Below are positions 15,956 to 24,965 of a stretch of 64,000 bases of DNA, piece by piece (the first letter of the stretch is position 1; each line of letters opens with the position of its first letter). The stretch is from Clostridiales bacterium (GTDB lineage: Bacteria > Bacillota > Clostridia > Lachnospirales > Cellulosilyticaceae). The position numbers were made by a program, and so were the translations under genes. The notes under the pieces were generated by a model. The model was not told the origin of the DNA. It ran no database searches and saw nothing but the letters and a program-made list of their open reading frames with translations. Location: the NCBI GenBank assembly GCA_019418225.1, contig DYCF01000024.1, positions 3,762-67,761 of the forward strand. Reading direction: 5' to 3'.

Positions 15956-16681
15956 TTATTCTGCTTGTAAATTCAATTCTTCATAGGAACAAATTCCTTT
16001 TTCAAGTGCCTGCTCTCTTAATTTCAAATAAAGTTCGCCATTGGTTGAATAATCATAAGGCTTTACAAAAAGCACGCCTACTCCCAAAGCAATCGTTCCT
16101 AACAAGTACCATCCTATAAAAGATAAATCTAATACAAAAATATCAAATTTCTGGTTCATCGTCATGGCATTACTTAATTCCACAGCACGTTTATAACCAA
16201 TATTAGGGTTATCAGCTAATATGTAAGGTACCATACGATAAGCATATCCTTTGATAATGCCCGGAATAATTAAAAGCAATGTCCATAAGAATGTAAGTAC
16301 ATCGCGATAAAGCATACTTTTAAAGACATCCCAATAATCATTGCGATTAAAGGATGAACCTAAATAGCTCATATTAGATTCACCTTGTGCTGCTTTAATG
16401 AAGAATCTTCTGCCACCTACTTCTATCATATAACCTACAAATAGACGGATGCATAAAATAACTAAGCCAATTATTGTTGCTATAAGAAACGTACCTACTA
16501 AAAAGTGTGCGTCTACATCTCCATAATAATGGGTATTTTGTTGTGCCCCACGTGCACTACTTCCACCGCCTCCCCCTTCTGTCCCAATCAAACAAACAAC
16601 TAAAGCTACAGCGAAAGCTTGCCAATAATTCTTGCTTAAAACAGCTTTTGCCCTTGTTTTAAGCTCTTCTCTTGTCCACAT
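15956..16681 (-). CDS. DUF975-family integral membrane protein
   Basis: A 241-residue protein with the family opening MWTREELKTRAKAVLSKNYWQAF and four to six hydrophobic segments (FAVALVVCLIG; FLIATIIGLVILCIRLFVGY; VLTFLWTLLLIIPGIIKGYAY; LSFIGWYLLGTIALGVGVLF). The IIPGIIKGYAYRMVPYILADNP stretch is the conserved DUF975 core. A glycine/serine-rich loop (GTEGGGGGSSARG) follows the first membrane segment. Function of the family is unknown. It is monocistronic, divergent from eutH and has a tidy terminator. Confidence 0.85.
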   Translation of the reverse strand: MWTREELKTRAKAVLSKNYWQAFAVALVVCLIGTEGGGGGSSARGAQQNTHYYGDVDAHFLVGTFLIATIIGLVILCIRLFVGYMIEVGGRRFFIKAAQGESNMSYLGSSFNRNDYWDVFKSMLYRDVLTFLWTLLLIIPGIIKGYAYRMVPYILADNPNIGYKRAVELSNAMTMNQKFDIFVLDLSFIGWYLLGTIALGVGVLFVKPYDYSTNGELYLKLREQALEKGICSYEELNLQAE

Positions 16682-16840
16682 AATCTATTCCCCCTTTTTT
16701 TTACTCTCCACATTATATTTCGTATACTTGTCCTATATACCTTATAATTGTCAGAATGATTGTCAGACTTATTTATTTTTGTTAAAATTAAGGCTAATGA
16801 TTTATGATTTACTAGTTTATTACTGGAGGTTATTCTTACT

Positions 16841-17926
16841 ATGTCACTTAATGATATACTCATGTTTATTATGGCAATTGGTGTTTTAATTGGTGCCCTG
16901 GATTGTATGTTAGGCAATAAGTTTGGGCTGGGTGAAAAATTTGAAGAAGGTTTCATGTGTCTGGGGCCTACTGCGCTAAGTATGGTTGGCATTATCTGTT
17001 TAGCCCCTTTGCTTGCAGAGCTTTTAAAGCCTCTTATCGTGCCACTTTTTCATTTATTAGGTGCTGATCCTGCCATGTTTGCTAGCATCTTAGCCATTGA
17101 TATGGGCGGCTATCCGTTGGCGCTCTCTTTAGCTGAAAATCCTGAGGTGGGGCTTTTTTCAGGGCTTATTGTTTCTACAATGTTAGGTGCAACTATTGTT
17201 TTTACTATTCCTGTAGGCCTTAACCTCATTCCTGAGAAGGATCATCCTTATTTTGCAAAAGGTTTGCTTATGGGGCTTATTCCTATTCCTGTAGGTGCTA
17301 TTATTGGTGGACTCTTAATGAAGCTTCCACTTACAGTCATTTTAATGAACTGCATTCCTATTATTTTAATTGCCAGTTTACTCATGCTAGGTCTTATTTT
17401 TAAGCAAAAGCAGATGGTCAAGGGATTTAACATCTTTGGCAAGGGTATTAAAATGATTACGACCTTAGGACTTGCTCTTGCTGCCTTTACATATCTTACT
17501 GGCATTGAAATCATTCCTAATATGCCAACTATTATGAGCTGTATGGAAACAGTCTCTAGTATTTGTATTGTTTTATTAGGTAGCTTACCGCTGATGACGC
17601 TCCTCTTAAATATTTTAAGAAAGCCTTTTGAAAAACTTGGCCAAGCCTTAGGCTTAAATGCTGCTTCTATTGGTGGCATACTCTTTTCATGTATCAGCGT
17701 CTTGCCTGTATTTAAACTCTTTGAAGAAATGAACCCACGCGGCAAAGTGGTGAGTACCGCCTTCTTCGTCAGTAGCATTGCTGTTTTTGCTGCCCATTTA
17801 GGGTATGCAGCAGATGTCGCACCACATCTATTACCTGCTATGATTGTAGCTAAATTAAGTAGCGGTTTACTTGCTATTTTACTTGCACTTTTTATGACAA
17901 GAAAGACTGAAACTTCCCCTACTTAA
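16841..17926 (+). CDS. eutH: Ethanolamine permease EutH, orphan copy
   Basis: A 361-residue membrane protein of about ten segments with EutH hallmarks: MAIGVLIGALDCMLGNKFGLG at the N-terminus, FEEGFMCLGPTALSMVGI, AIDMGGYPLA, and AAHLGYAADVAP near the C-terminus. EutH facilitates entry of protonated ethanolamine. A GGAGG site lies 12 bp before the ATG. No other eut genes (ammonia lyase, shell proteins) are in the window, so either the remainder is elsewhere or this copy feeds another use such as lipid or nitrogen metabolism. The gene following is unrelated by sequence. Confidence 0.9.
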   Translation: MSLNDILMFIMAIGVLIGALDCMLGNKFGLGEKFEEGFMCLGPTALSMVGIICLAPLLAELLKPLIVPLFHLLGADPAMFASILAIDMGGYPLALSLAENPEVGLFSGLIVSTMLGATIVFTIPVGLNLIPEKDHPYFAKGLLMGLIPIPVGAIIGGLLMKLPLTVILMNCIPIILIASLLMLGLIFKQKQMVKGFNIFGKGIKMITTLGLALAAFTYLTGIEIIPNMPTIMSCMETVSSICIVLLGSLPLMTLLLNILRKPFEKLGQALGLNAASIGGILFSCISVLPVFKLFEEMNPRGKVVSTAFFVSSIAVFAAHLGYAADVAPHLLPAMIVAKLSSGLLAILLALFMTRKTETSPT

Positions 17927-17970
17927 ATAAATACATCTTTAAATAAATACATCTTTAAATAAATACATGA
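17925..17970 (+). repeat. Tandem 16-bp repeat, 2.8 copies
   Basis: AAATAAATACATCTTT occurs twice perfectly (17925-17940, 17941-17956) and a third time truncated. It starts in the eutH stop codon and runs to just before the next gene's ribosome binding site. Confidence 0.9.
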
Positions 17971-17994
17971 CTTTTCCTGAAAGGAGGAATACAT

Positions 17995-19113
17995 ATGGCC
18001 TTGTCCATTGATGCTTTAAAATCTGAACAAATACTTTATGCTGAAAATATTGTCAGCTTAAGAAGTGCTATTGCCCATAAATATCCTGAGGCTTCCTCTA
18101 AGGAGCAAGCGGATTTACTTGCAAAAGCTATGAAACGCATCTTATATACTAATCTTTCCTCCTTTGAGGAGAGCCTTAAAACTTCCTTGGTACATGACCT
18201 TCTAAGAACTGCCCTGCAAAAGCAGGACTTTTCTATTAATGCCCATGATGTCATCTCATCTTATACCGCACTTACAAAATGCGGTGCAGATGATTTAACA
18301 CCTTTAACACCTTTAACACTATGGCTCAGTGAAACCACAGGGAAATTAATTTCTTCAGAAGAAATCACCTCTATCTTATTCCCCCATGCCCTATGTTCTA
18401 ATGATGAAACGCTTCCCTTAACCTCACCACCTCCTCTAGAGGTCTCACCTTCTGAAACTTGTTTAGAGTCTTTAGAGGAAGAAGCCGAGTCACCCTCCTG
18501 TTCAAATGCTACTAGCGTGTCCTACAAAAAAATGATTTTCACCGTAAGTACACTCTGCATTGCAGCTTCTACCATACTGCTTATTACAAGCCTAAAGCCT
18601 GTACCTCAAGAAATAACTCCGCCTGTGTCACCTGCCGTTACAGAGGCGCCGCTTACATTTCTTATTCCTGAAGCAGACTATTTAATGCCTCATCTGCAAT
18701 ATAAAGAGATTAATCAAACAGCCCTTAAAGAATGGCTCTTAGGGCGTCATTCTCTTTTGGCACAGGAGCCTTACTTCAGCACGATTATAGATGCTGCTAT
18801 GCAATATAATATTAATCCGCTCTTAATGTTCGCTATTACAGGTCAAGAACAAGGTTTTGTACCTCAGACCAATAAGCATGCGCTCAAAATTGCTAATAAC
18901 CCCTTTAATGTATACGGTAGCTGGGAAGACTTTAATACGGATATTGAAGATACATCCCTTATTGCTGCCCGTACCATTATCAACTTAAGTAAGGGGTGTC
19001 CACCTGATGCAGACCCTATCAAATGGCTCAATCAAAAATATGCGGAAGACCCTAACTGGCACAAAGGCGTTACTGCCATTTTCAATCAGCTCGAAGAAAC
19101 TGCTGGGCAATAA
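17995..19113 (+). CDS. Membrane-anchored protein with C-terminal glucosaminidase/lysozyme-like domain
   Basis: A 372-residue protein started at an ATG 7 bp after GGAGG. The first ~165 residues are soluble and unrecognised, ending in an acidic Ser/Pro-rich stretch. One membrane segment follows (MIFTVSTLCIAASTILLITSL, about 180-200), then a Pro-rich linker. The C-terminal domain (about 235-372) resembles GH73/lysozyme-like folds: FSTIIDAAMQYNINPLLMFAITGQEQGF with the likely catalytic Glu, then NNPFNVYGSW. It is probably a wall-facing muramidase or glucosaminidase with a cytoplasmic N-terminal half. The domain call is by pattern; the N-terminal role is unknown. Confidence 0.65.
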   Translation: MALSIDALKSEQILYAENIVSLRSAIAHKYPEASSKEQADLLAKAMKRILYTNLSSFEESLKTSLVHDLLRTALQKQDFSINAHDVISSYTALTKCGADDLTPLTPLTLWLSETTGKLISSEEITSILFPHALCSNDETLPLTSPPPLEVSPSETCLESLEEEAESPSCSNATSVSYKKMIFTVSTLCIAASTILLITSLKPVPQEITPPVSPAVTEAPLTFLIPEADYLMPHLQYKEINQTALKEWLLGRHSLLAQEPYFSTIIDAAMQYNINPLLMFAITGQEQGFVPQTNKHALKIANNPFNVYGSWEDFNTDIEDTSLIAARTIINLSKGCPPDADPIKWLNQKYAEDPNWHKGVTAIFNQLEETAGQ

Positions 19114-19131
19114 AATTTCCTCTCCTCTATC

Positions 19132-19174
19132 AAAAAGGAGTAGCTACTTATATCATTGTAGCTGCTCCTTTTTT
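19132..19174 (+). terminator. Terminator of the glucosaminidase-like gene
   Basis: Arms AAAAAGGAGTAGCTAC and GTAGCTGCTCCTTTTTT with a 10-nt loop, 18 bp after the stop. Confidence 0.9.
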
Positions 19175-19196
19175 AACACATATATTCTTTTCTTAG

Positions 19197-19244
19197 CTTT
19201 TGTATTTCTTCTCTTTTGTATTTCTTCTCTTTTGTATTTCTTCT
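19197..19244 (+). repeat. Tandem 16-bp repeat, three perfect copies
   Basis: CTTTTGTATTTCTTCT is repeated exactly three times downstream of the terminator. It is a simple C/T-rich minisatellite in non-coding DNA. Confidence 0.95.
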
Positions 19245-19341
19245 ATCGTAAAAGGATTAATTGCGCTTAATCTTCATATCCTATTTACTCTATTAACACG
19301 CACATATCTCTCCAAATACTCTCACTAAATACATGCTTCTT

Positions 19342-20307
19342 TTACTCAACGATAATCTCAATAAGCTTTTCTTGGTAAATTGTACCATCATGTTTCTTAA
19401 TCGTACATTTTAAATCACCACTTTTAAGCACCTTACCTTCAGATTCTCCTTGAAGAATTTGACTTACTTCATCTTGAATAGCTGCATTTAAACTTTCTTC
19501 TCCACCTAAATAAGTAATGACTTTTTCTAAAGGTGCAAATTCTTCCTTGTAAATACCGTTGTTTGCATAAGTATTGATGACCATACGTGTTTTAGTCAGT
19601 TCATTATTGGCATTTCTAAAGAACTGATAGTAACTTGTACTATTATATAGCATTGCCCCATAAGTTCTAATCATAAAACTTGGTGTGCCTATTTCAATAA
19701 CATTCTCCTCAGCTCCCTGTGAAAAAGCCTTTAATAAAAAGCCATCTGTTTTAAATTGATTGATAAAGTCTTGGTCGACTTCTTGTTTTAAAATAAAAGG
19801 CTCATGCATTATATATAAACCAAGTTTTCCTTCATCCTTTATGAAAATTATACTATAGTCACCTAATGTCTTAGTCATCATCTTTCTTGATGCTTCTATA
19901 ATCTTCACCTGGGCATCTTCATCTTCTTCTAGCTGCTTCGCTGCTTCAAATGCTTCATAAATGTCGTCACCTGTATGACGTGCAATATATTGAATCGCCT
20001 TTTCCCCAGCTTCACTCTCAACGTCTTGTATCCATATATAGCTTCTATCTTCCCCTACATACGTACTTTTATTGATATCATCATAAGTACTATCATTAAT
20101 CCATATCTCTGTGCCACCACTGTACATACGTAAAACATCAATTTCACTCATTAAATTTTTCCAGTCTTCTAAGGCATAGGCAATATGCTCCTTGTTGGCT
20201 CCTTGCACCACAATCTCCTTTGAAAGACTTTCTGTATTCACGCACCCTGTAAACATTGTAAGTGAGCAGCTTATACAAAGGCCTAGTAATAATCCTTTCT
20301 TTTTCAT
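19342..20307 (-). CDS. Lipoprotein of a YtrA-type ABC operon, function unknown
   Basis: The 321-residue protein begins with a lipoprotein signal (LLLGLCISCSLTMFTGC, lipobox FTGC), so it should be anchored outside the membrane. The mature part is hydrophilic, with VLRMYSGGTEIWINDSTYDD and repeated acidic stretches, and matches no family I know. An AAGGAGGTG site precedes the ATG. It is the last of four co-directional genes (GntR regulator, ATPase, permease, this gene) with 2-bp or overlapping junctions. It may sense or assist whatever the exporter acts on; that is inference. Confidence 0.75.
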   Translation of the reverse strand: MKKKGLLLGLCISCSLTMFTGCVNTESLSKEIVVQGANKEHIAYALEDWKNLMSEIDVLRMYSGGTEIWINDSTYDDINKSTYVGEDRSYIWIQDVESEAGEKAIQYIARHTGDDIYEAFEAAKQLEEDEDAQVKIIEASRKMMTKTLGDYSIIFIKDEGKLGLYIMHEPFILKQEVDQDFINQFKTDGFLLKAFSQGAEENVIEIGTPSFMIRTYGAMLYNSTSYYQFFRNANNELTKTRMVINTYANNGIYKEEFAPLEKVITYLGGEESLNAAIQDEVSQILQGESEGKVLKSGDLKCTIKKHDGTIYQEKLIEIIVE

Positions 20308-20309
20308 TG

Positions 20310-21404
20310 CTACACCTCCTTCTTTCTTTGCATCCCAATACAGGCAATCTTCATCGCAATCAATCCACCTAAAATTAAACCAACTGCTAAGAATGGATAT
20401 AAAATAATCTTTGAATAACCAAATACAATTTGATTTAATACAATACGTCCAATATCACGTACTAAGCATGCACTACATACGGCTACACCCGCTATGAAAA
20501 CATAACGTGTCACCTTTCCTGGCATAAATATATCTGCATTTTCAATGCGCTGTTTTTTAATCTGCATCATAATGACCAAACTACAAATTACAATCAGTGC
20601 TAAGTAAATAAGAAGTACCATACTGCCATCTTCTGTCACTATATAACGGATGTTATCCCATCCATTAGCACCTGCAATTTCAATGTCACTCCACTCTGTA
20701 TAATCAATATAAACTTTATAAAGCCAATCCCCTATCTTTGTCATTGCACTTGTATAAGCTACATCATACATATTACTTATATAGAGATAAATAGGGGCTG
20801 CTGCTGATAATACCGCTACAATTAAACTGCCAATATTATGGCTCATTAAATATTCACACATCACAAAGACGAGATAAATCACTATCATCCTTACATATGT
20901 AATCCCCATAAAGCTTAAATATACTCCAGGACGATTTAAATAAGTTGAAATTTCTTCAAATGCTGTTACCCTTAATATTTCACTAAACATATTCATGGCA
21001 TAACTTCTTACCATTAAAAACATAAGGACATAAATGATAAAAGGAATGGTAAAACTTAAAATCCCTAAACCGATTTTCACAGCCCCTCTTTGGCCATTTG
21101 TATAAGGCAGTGCTTTTATAAAACGGCTAATTTCTATACTTTTATCTTTTCTAAACTGCAAATAGACAAGAACAAACATGCCTACGCCATAACCTAGAAG
21201 TAACATAAGCGTCATTGGATAAATATTATTGGCTATATGCCACTCGTCAAAACCAGCAATCCCTCTTGCTAAATAATATTTCCAGCTCGTATTTATATTT
21301 CCCACCATGGCAATCATAACTGTAACATTTAAGAGTAAAAAGTAGAGGCTCATGACTAAAGCTGGTGTACGTTCTATTTTAATAAGTGCCTTTAGATTTT
21401 TCAT
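20310..21404 (-). CDS. ABC transporter permease
   Basis: A 364-residue membrane protein with about eight hydrophobic segments, including LVMSLYFLLLNVTVMIAMVG, MLLLGYGVGMFVLVYLQF, SLIVAVLSAAAPIYLYISNM and MVLLIYLALIVICSLVIMM. The arrangement fits permeases of YtrA/YtrB-type systems. Its ATG overlaps the TAA of the ATPase gene, giving translational coupling. It presumably forms the membrane part with the ATPase at 21404; direction and substrate are unknown, but such clusters are often induced by cell-wall antibiotics. Confidence 0.8.
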   Translation of the reverse strand: MKNLKALIKIERTPALVMSLYFLLLNVTVMIAMVGNINTSWKYYLARGIAGFDEWHIANNIYPMTLMLLLGYGVGMFVLVYLQFRKDKSIEISRFIKALPYTNGQRGAVKIGLGILSFTIPFIIYVLMFLMVRSYAMNMFSEILRVTAFEEISTYLNRPGVYLSFMGITYVRMIVIYLVFVMCEYLMSHNIGSLIVAVLSAAAPIYLYISNMYDVAYTSAMTKIGDWLYKVYIDYTEWSDIEIAGANGWDNIRYIVTEDGSMVLLIYLALIVICSLVIMMQIKKQRIENADIFMPGKVTRYVFIAGVAVCSACLVRDIGRIVLNQIVFGYSKIILYPFLAVGLILGGLIAMKIACIGMQRKKEV

Positions 21405-22300
21405 TAAGCGTTTCTCCTTTCTTCTTGTTGCTTTGCTTTAGCTGTGTAAATAAAGACTTCTTCAAGATTTAAGCCTATTGGTTCAATAAGGCTTGCACCC
21501 ATATCTTTCAGCTTACTCACAAGGTTTTCGCTATATTCTTTAGTTACAATGTAATACACACTTCCAATATGATCGACTGAAAGTATCCCTTCAAGAAGAC
21601 TTAACCCTTCTGGTACTTTGCCATTAAATACAACTTGTAATTTACGCACTTTATTCTTAAGTTCTTCTACAGAAGATTGGTAAACAACTTTCCCCTCATA
21701 AATCATCGTCATCTCATCACAGATACGTTCAAGCTCTGCTAAGTGATGTGATGAAATCACTACGGTCATTCCTGTCTCATCTACTATTTCAATAAGCAAA
21801 TCAAGTACATCTTTTTTAGCAAGCGCGTCAAGTCCCGATGTAGGCTCATCCAATACAAGTATCTTAGGATTTGTAGCTAAGTTGAGCATAATTGATAAAC
21901 GCATTTGCATCCCTTTTGAAAGATTCTTTACCTTTGTATTTAATTTTAAGCCGAAGATTTCATTATACTTGTGAAACTTAGCTTCTTCAAAGTTTGGATA
22001 AATCTCTTTAAAAAGTGCCACCATCTTTTTCACTGTATATTGTGGAAAGAATTGGTTGCGGTCAGCCACATATGCCATTTGCTTTTTCACTTCATTATTT
22101 TCATAAATAGGTCTTTCTTCTATTAAAATTTCCCCTTCTGTAGGCTCATAGATTCCTACAAGACACTGAATCAGTGTACTTTTGCCTGCACCATTTTCAC
22201 CAATAATGCCATAAATCGTTCCTGGTTTAATATGTATGGATACATCGTCTAAAACTTTGTGACTACCGAAGCTTTTACTAACATGATTAATCTGTATCAT
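21404..22300 (-). CDS. ABC transporter ATPase (YtrB-like)
   Basis: The start is placed at 22300 (MIQINHVSKSFGSHKVLDD) because AAGGAGG lies 6 bp upstream; this ATG follows the GntR stop by 1 bp. Motifs: Walker A GIIGENGAGKSTLIQ, signature NLSKGMQMRLSIM, Walker B ILVLDEPTSGLD and the switch His in SSHHLAE. A C-terminal ~90-residue extension ends in the EPIGLNLEEVFIYTA motif typical of exporters. It powers the neighbouring permease. Confidence 0.93.
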   Translation of the reverse strand: MIQINHVSKSFGSHKVLDDVSIHIKPGTIYGIIGENGAGKSTLIQCLVGIYEPTEGEILIEERPIYENNEVKKQMAYVADRNQFFPQYTVKKMVALFKEIYPNFEEAKFHKYNEIFGLKLNTKVKNLSKGMQMRLSIMLNLATNPKILVLDEPTSGLDALAKKDVLDLLIEIVDETGMTVVISSHHLAELERICDEMTMIYEGKVVYQSSVEELKNKVRKLQVVFNGKVPEGLSLLEGILSVDHIGSVYYIVTKEYSENLVSKLKDMGASLIEPIGLNLEEVFIYTAKAKQQEERRNA

Positions 22301-22301
22301 T

Positions 22302-22685
22302 TTATCCCTCCTTGGTGAGTTCATCATAAATGCGACTCACTTCTCCTAAAACATCTTCTTTACTTAATCCCATGTAGTGCATGGCTAAACAGCTACTTTT
22401 AAGCTCCTTGCGAATTGTCATAAGCTGGCCTTCATTGATTGTTTTCTCTGGAAGCTGTGCAATAAATGTCCCTCTACCACGAATTGTTTCAATAATATGC
22501 TGTCTTTCTAATTCACCATAAGCCTTCATAACAGTATTTGCATTAATTGTAAGCATTCCCGCTAGCTGTCTTACAGAAGGTACTTGATCACCAGGCTTTA
22601 AAACCCCTTTTAAAACCTGCTCCTTCATGTGGTCAATAATCTGTTCATATAAAGCTCTAGGGTCTCTTGGGTCAATACTAAACAT
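22302..22685 (-). CDS. GntR-family transcriptional regulator, YtrA subfamily
   Basis: About 127 residues; the ATG at 22685 is chosen since AAGGAGG lies 8 bp upstream (an in-frame GTG at 22694 overlaps the site). The N-terminal winged helix is typical: ALYEQIIDHMKEQVLKGVLKPGDQVPS, VRQLAGMLTINANTVMKAYGELE, then IIETIRGRGTFIA. The short C-terminal part (about 50 residues) is two helices, which defines the YtrA type. It heads the ABC operon and has a perfect inverted repeat, GTGTACTA/TAGTACAC, 48 bp upstream, likely its own operator. YtrA proteins typically repress until a wall-targeting antibiotic or similar stress is present. Confidence 0.93.
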   Translation of the reverse strand: MFSIDPRDPRALYEQIIDHMKEQVLKGVLKPGDQVPSVRQLAGMLTINANTVMKAYGELERQHIIETIRGRGTFIAQLPEKTINEGQLMTIRKELKSSCLAMHYMGLSKEDVLGEVSRIYDELTKEG

Positions 22686-22732
22686 CTGCTTCACCTCCTT
22701 AAGCTTTTTATCATTTTATCAAAGTGTGATAA

Positions 22733-22755
22733 GTGTACTACATCACCTAGTACAC
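22733..22755 (-). promoter_or_regulatory. Inverted repeat, probable YtrA-type operator
   Basis: Perfect 8-bp arms GTGTACTA and TAGTACAC are separated by 7 bp, upstream of the GntR gene. The arm sequence resembles GntR/YtrA operators, which contain GTGTACTA-like half-sites. Confidence 0.65.
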
Positions 22756-22862
22756 ATCATACACTCCTTATTTAGACTTGTCAATATGCCTCTGAATTTT
22801 CTAATATGTCCTCACTTTATTTTATACTGTGACATATTATATCGTAGAAGCATATAAGGACA

Positions 22863-23762
22863 GTGATTGCATTGAACCCCAGCCCTTTAATCACTATTGG
22901 CATCCCTACTTACAACAGAGCGGCTACTCTGGCTAAAAACTTAGAAATAATATACACGCAAATAGGAAATGACCCCGATTTCGAAGTACTTATCATCAAT
23001 AATGATTCTCCTGACCAAACTGAGTCAGTGGTTATGGCTTTTAAAAACAAATATACCAACCTCACATATCTTCGCAATGACTCTAATATTGGTGCAGATT
23101 TTAATATCTATAAAGTGATAGAAAAATCCTCCGGCAAATATTGTTTACTTCATGGCGATGATGATTACTTTTCAAATAATAGCTTACAGTCTATTAAATC
23201 TATCATTCAGAGTCATTTGCAATGCGCCATTTTTTTCATAAATTGTATCAAGTCCAGTGATAGTGTTGTTCTTAAACAAGGCATGAACGAATTTTTAGCC
23301 ACTGCTACACATGGTGTCACAGGTATGTCTGCACTTATTTTAGAGAAGTCTTATTTCAATAAAATTAAGGAACCCCAAAAATTTTTAACTACAGCTATTA
23401 ATCATATGTATCTTGTCTATAGCATCCTTGAACTCAACCCTTGGTTTGTCGTTATTAATAGGCCCTATCTTGTTTCTGCCCAAGCACCTGGCCAGTCTTA
23501 TAACTGGGGTAAATTTATGATTAAAGATTACTTAGATATCCTCTATTATTTTGGGCAACGTGGACTTAACTCCAAATATATCCAGCAAGAAAAGTTACGA
23601 CTTCTCAACGATGTCCTCTATTGGTATAAACGCCTTCAAGAGCCTGGTTGGAATATAGATATCAGTCAAACCATGAAGTATTTTAAGGATTACTACAAAC
23701 ATGAGCCTTACTTCCGTGACTACTATGCACGCCTAATTGCCATTAACCCTAAATACAATTAA
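22863..23762 (+). CDS. Family 2 glycosyltransferase
   Basis: A 299-residue protein with a GT-A fold N-terminus: LITIGIPTYNRAATLAKNLE, VLIINNDSPDQT, NIGADFNIYKV and the metal-binding LLHGDDDYF (DDD near residue 98). The ORF opens with GTG; a TTG three codons later is better spaced from AAGGA, so either start is possible. No membrane segment is evident. It probably adds a sugar to a surface glycan, teichoic acid or glycoprotein. It stands alone, convergent with the ABC exporter and separated from it by a long palindrome. Confidence 0.85.
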   Translation: MIALNPSPLITIGIPTYNRAATLAKNLEIIYTQIGNDPDFEVLIINNDSPDQTESVVMAFKNKYTNLTYLRNDSNIGADFNIYKVIEKSSGKYCLLHGDDDYFSNNSLQSIKSIIQSHLQCAIFFINCIKSSDSVVLKQGMNEFLATATHGVTGMSALILEKSYFNKIKEPQKFLTTAINHMYLVYSILELNPWFVVINRPYLVSAQAPGQSYNWGKFMIKDYLDILYYFGQRGLNSKYIQQEKLRLLNDVLYWYKRLQEPGWNIDISQTMKYFKDYYKHEPYFRDYYARLIAINPKYN

Positions 23763-23786
23763 CCTTTACTTTTTTCCTCTAATAAC

Positions 23787-23923
23787 AAAAATATAGCTAG
23801 ACACTGAGGCACTACGCGTGCTACCTTCAGCACAATCTGTTGATACGCTTATCAAGCTTAAAGTATCACAGATTATAGAAGATGTAGACGCATAGTGCCC
23901 CAATGCCTAGCTAATCTATTTTA
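23787..23923. repeat. Long palindromic element, copy 2 (convergent-gene terminator)
   Basis: The outer arms GCTAGACACTGAGGCACTAC (23797 on) pair with the segment ending near 23911 with a few mismatches; inner arms AATCTGTTGATAC and GTATCACAGATT also pair, around an apical GCTTATCAAGC hairpin. It shares the left end TAGCTAGACACT and loop motif ACAATCTGTTGATA with the element at 10836. It lies between two converging genes. Confidence 0.85.
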
Positions 23924-23933
23924 TAACATTTTT

Positions 23934-24965
23934 TTATTTCATATCTTTCTTGCAAAAAACATAAAAAGTGATTGCACCAAATAATGTACAATATGCCACA
24001 ACAATAATGCCTGCCAACATAGGCCCCACATTAGCTGCCACATTATTTTGGAAGAAATTCTCAACACTTGGCATCACGCTCCCAAACTCTAAGAACTTTC
24101 TAAAATCCCAGCTTAAAAACGGCGTATACTGCCATATATCATCATAACTTGCTGCAAAGAGCGAAAGTGGCATTAAAATACCTAATGTTAAAGCTGTAAT
24201 AATCGTTGCAAGTGCTGATGACTTAGAAAGTGCTGCAATCATAAAAGCAATGAACACCATCACAATAATTTCTACAATTTTAAAGCATACAACAAGCAAT
24301 GAATAAACACCTGTTGCCATAGCATATGGGCCACTAGCGCCATATAATACAACGCTGCTGCCTGCTCCTTTGAATCCATAAACAATCATCCCTGATAAAA
24401 TACCTAATACAATGATGATACCTAAGCTTAATGCCGCATACATAAATGTTGCCATATACTTGGCTGTTAAAATCTTCTTACGCTTATATGGTAAAAGAAG
24501 CATTGGCGTTAATGTACGCTGACTATATTCACCTGCTAAGCAAAATGCGCCTACAATTCCTGCAAACAATGTAACGATAAGGCTTACCAATTTAAACATA
24601 TTATCACTAAAGAAATACCACATATCCTTGTAAATACCACGTACAAGATTATGTTCAATCTTATATTCTGCAATAGCAATACGTCGGCGGATTGCTTCTT
24701 TTTGAATTGGTGTATAATAAGGGTCTTCTTCATAAGATTGGGCTTGTGTAAGTAGGAATTTCTCTCGCTCAATCATCATATTATTCATTTCATCTGGTGC
24801 CTGTGGATTACTTTCTGTATACGCTATATCTTCTCTATAAGCTATAAATTCTGAAGCTGTAATCCCTATCATAATCACCACTAAAATCCCTAATAAAATC
24901 TTTGCAAGCGGTAACTTCATCAGTTTATAAAATTCCCATTTGGCTAAATGCATGTAGTCTCTCAT
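23934..24965 (-). CDS. ABC transporter permease (ABC-2 type)
   Basis: A 343-residue protein with an N-terminal segment (ILLGILVVIMIGITASEFIAY), a long extracytoplasmic loop and five further segments near the C-terminal half, including LFAGIVGAFCLAGEYSQRTLTPMLL. The EYSQRT motif is typical of ABC-2 permeases in bacitracin/lantibiotic-type exporters. Its start overlaps the end of the ATPase gene by 4 bp, so the two form a heterologous exporter. Substrate unknown. Confidence 0.85.
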   Translation of the reverse strand: MRDYMHLAKWEFYKLMKLPLAKILLGILVVIMIGITASEFIAYREDIAYTESNPQAPDEMNNMMIEREKFLLTQAQSYEEDPYYTPIQKEAIRRRIAIAEYKIEHNLVRGIYKDMWYFFSDNMFKLVSLIVTLFAGIVGAFCLAGEYSQRTLTPMLLLPYKRKKILTAKYMATFMYAALSLGIIIVLGILSGMIVYGFKGAGSSVVLYGASGPYAMATGVYSLLVVCFKIVEIIVMVFIAFMIAALSKSSALATIITALTLGILMPLSLFAASYDDIWQYTPFLSWDFRKFLEFGSVMPSVENFFQNNVAANVGPMLAGIIVVAYCTLFGAITFYVFCKKDMK

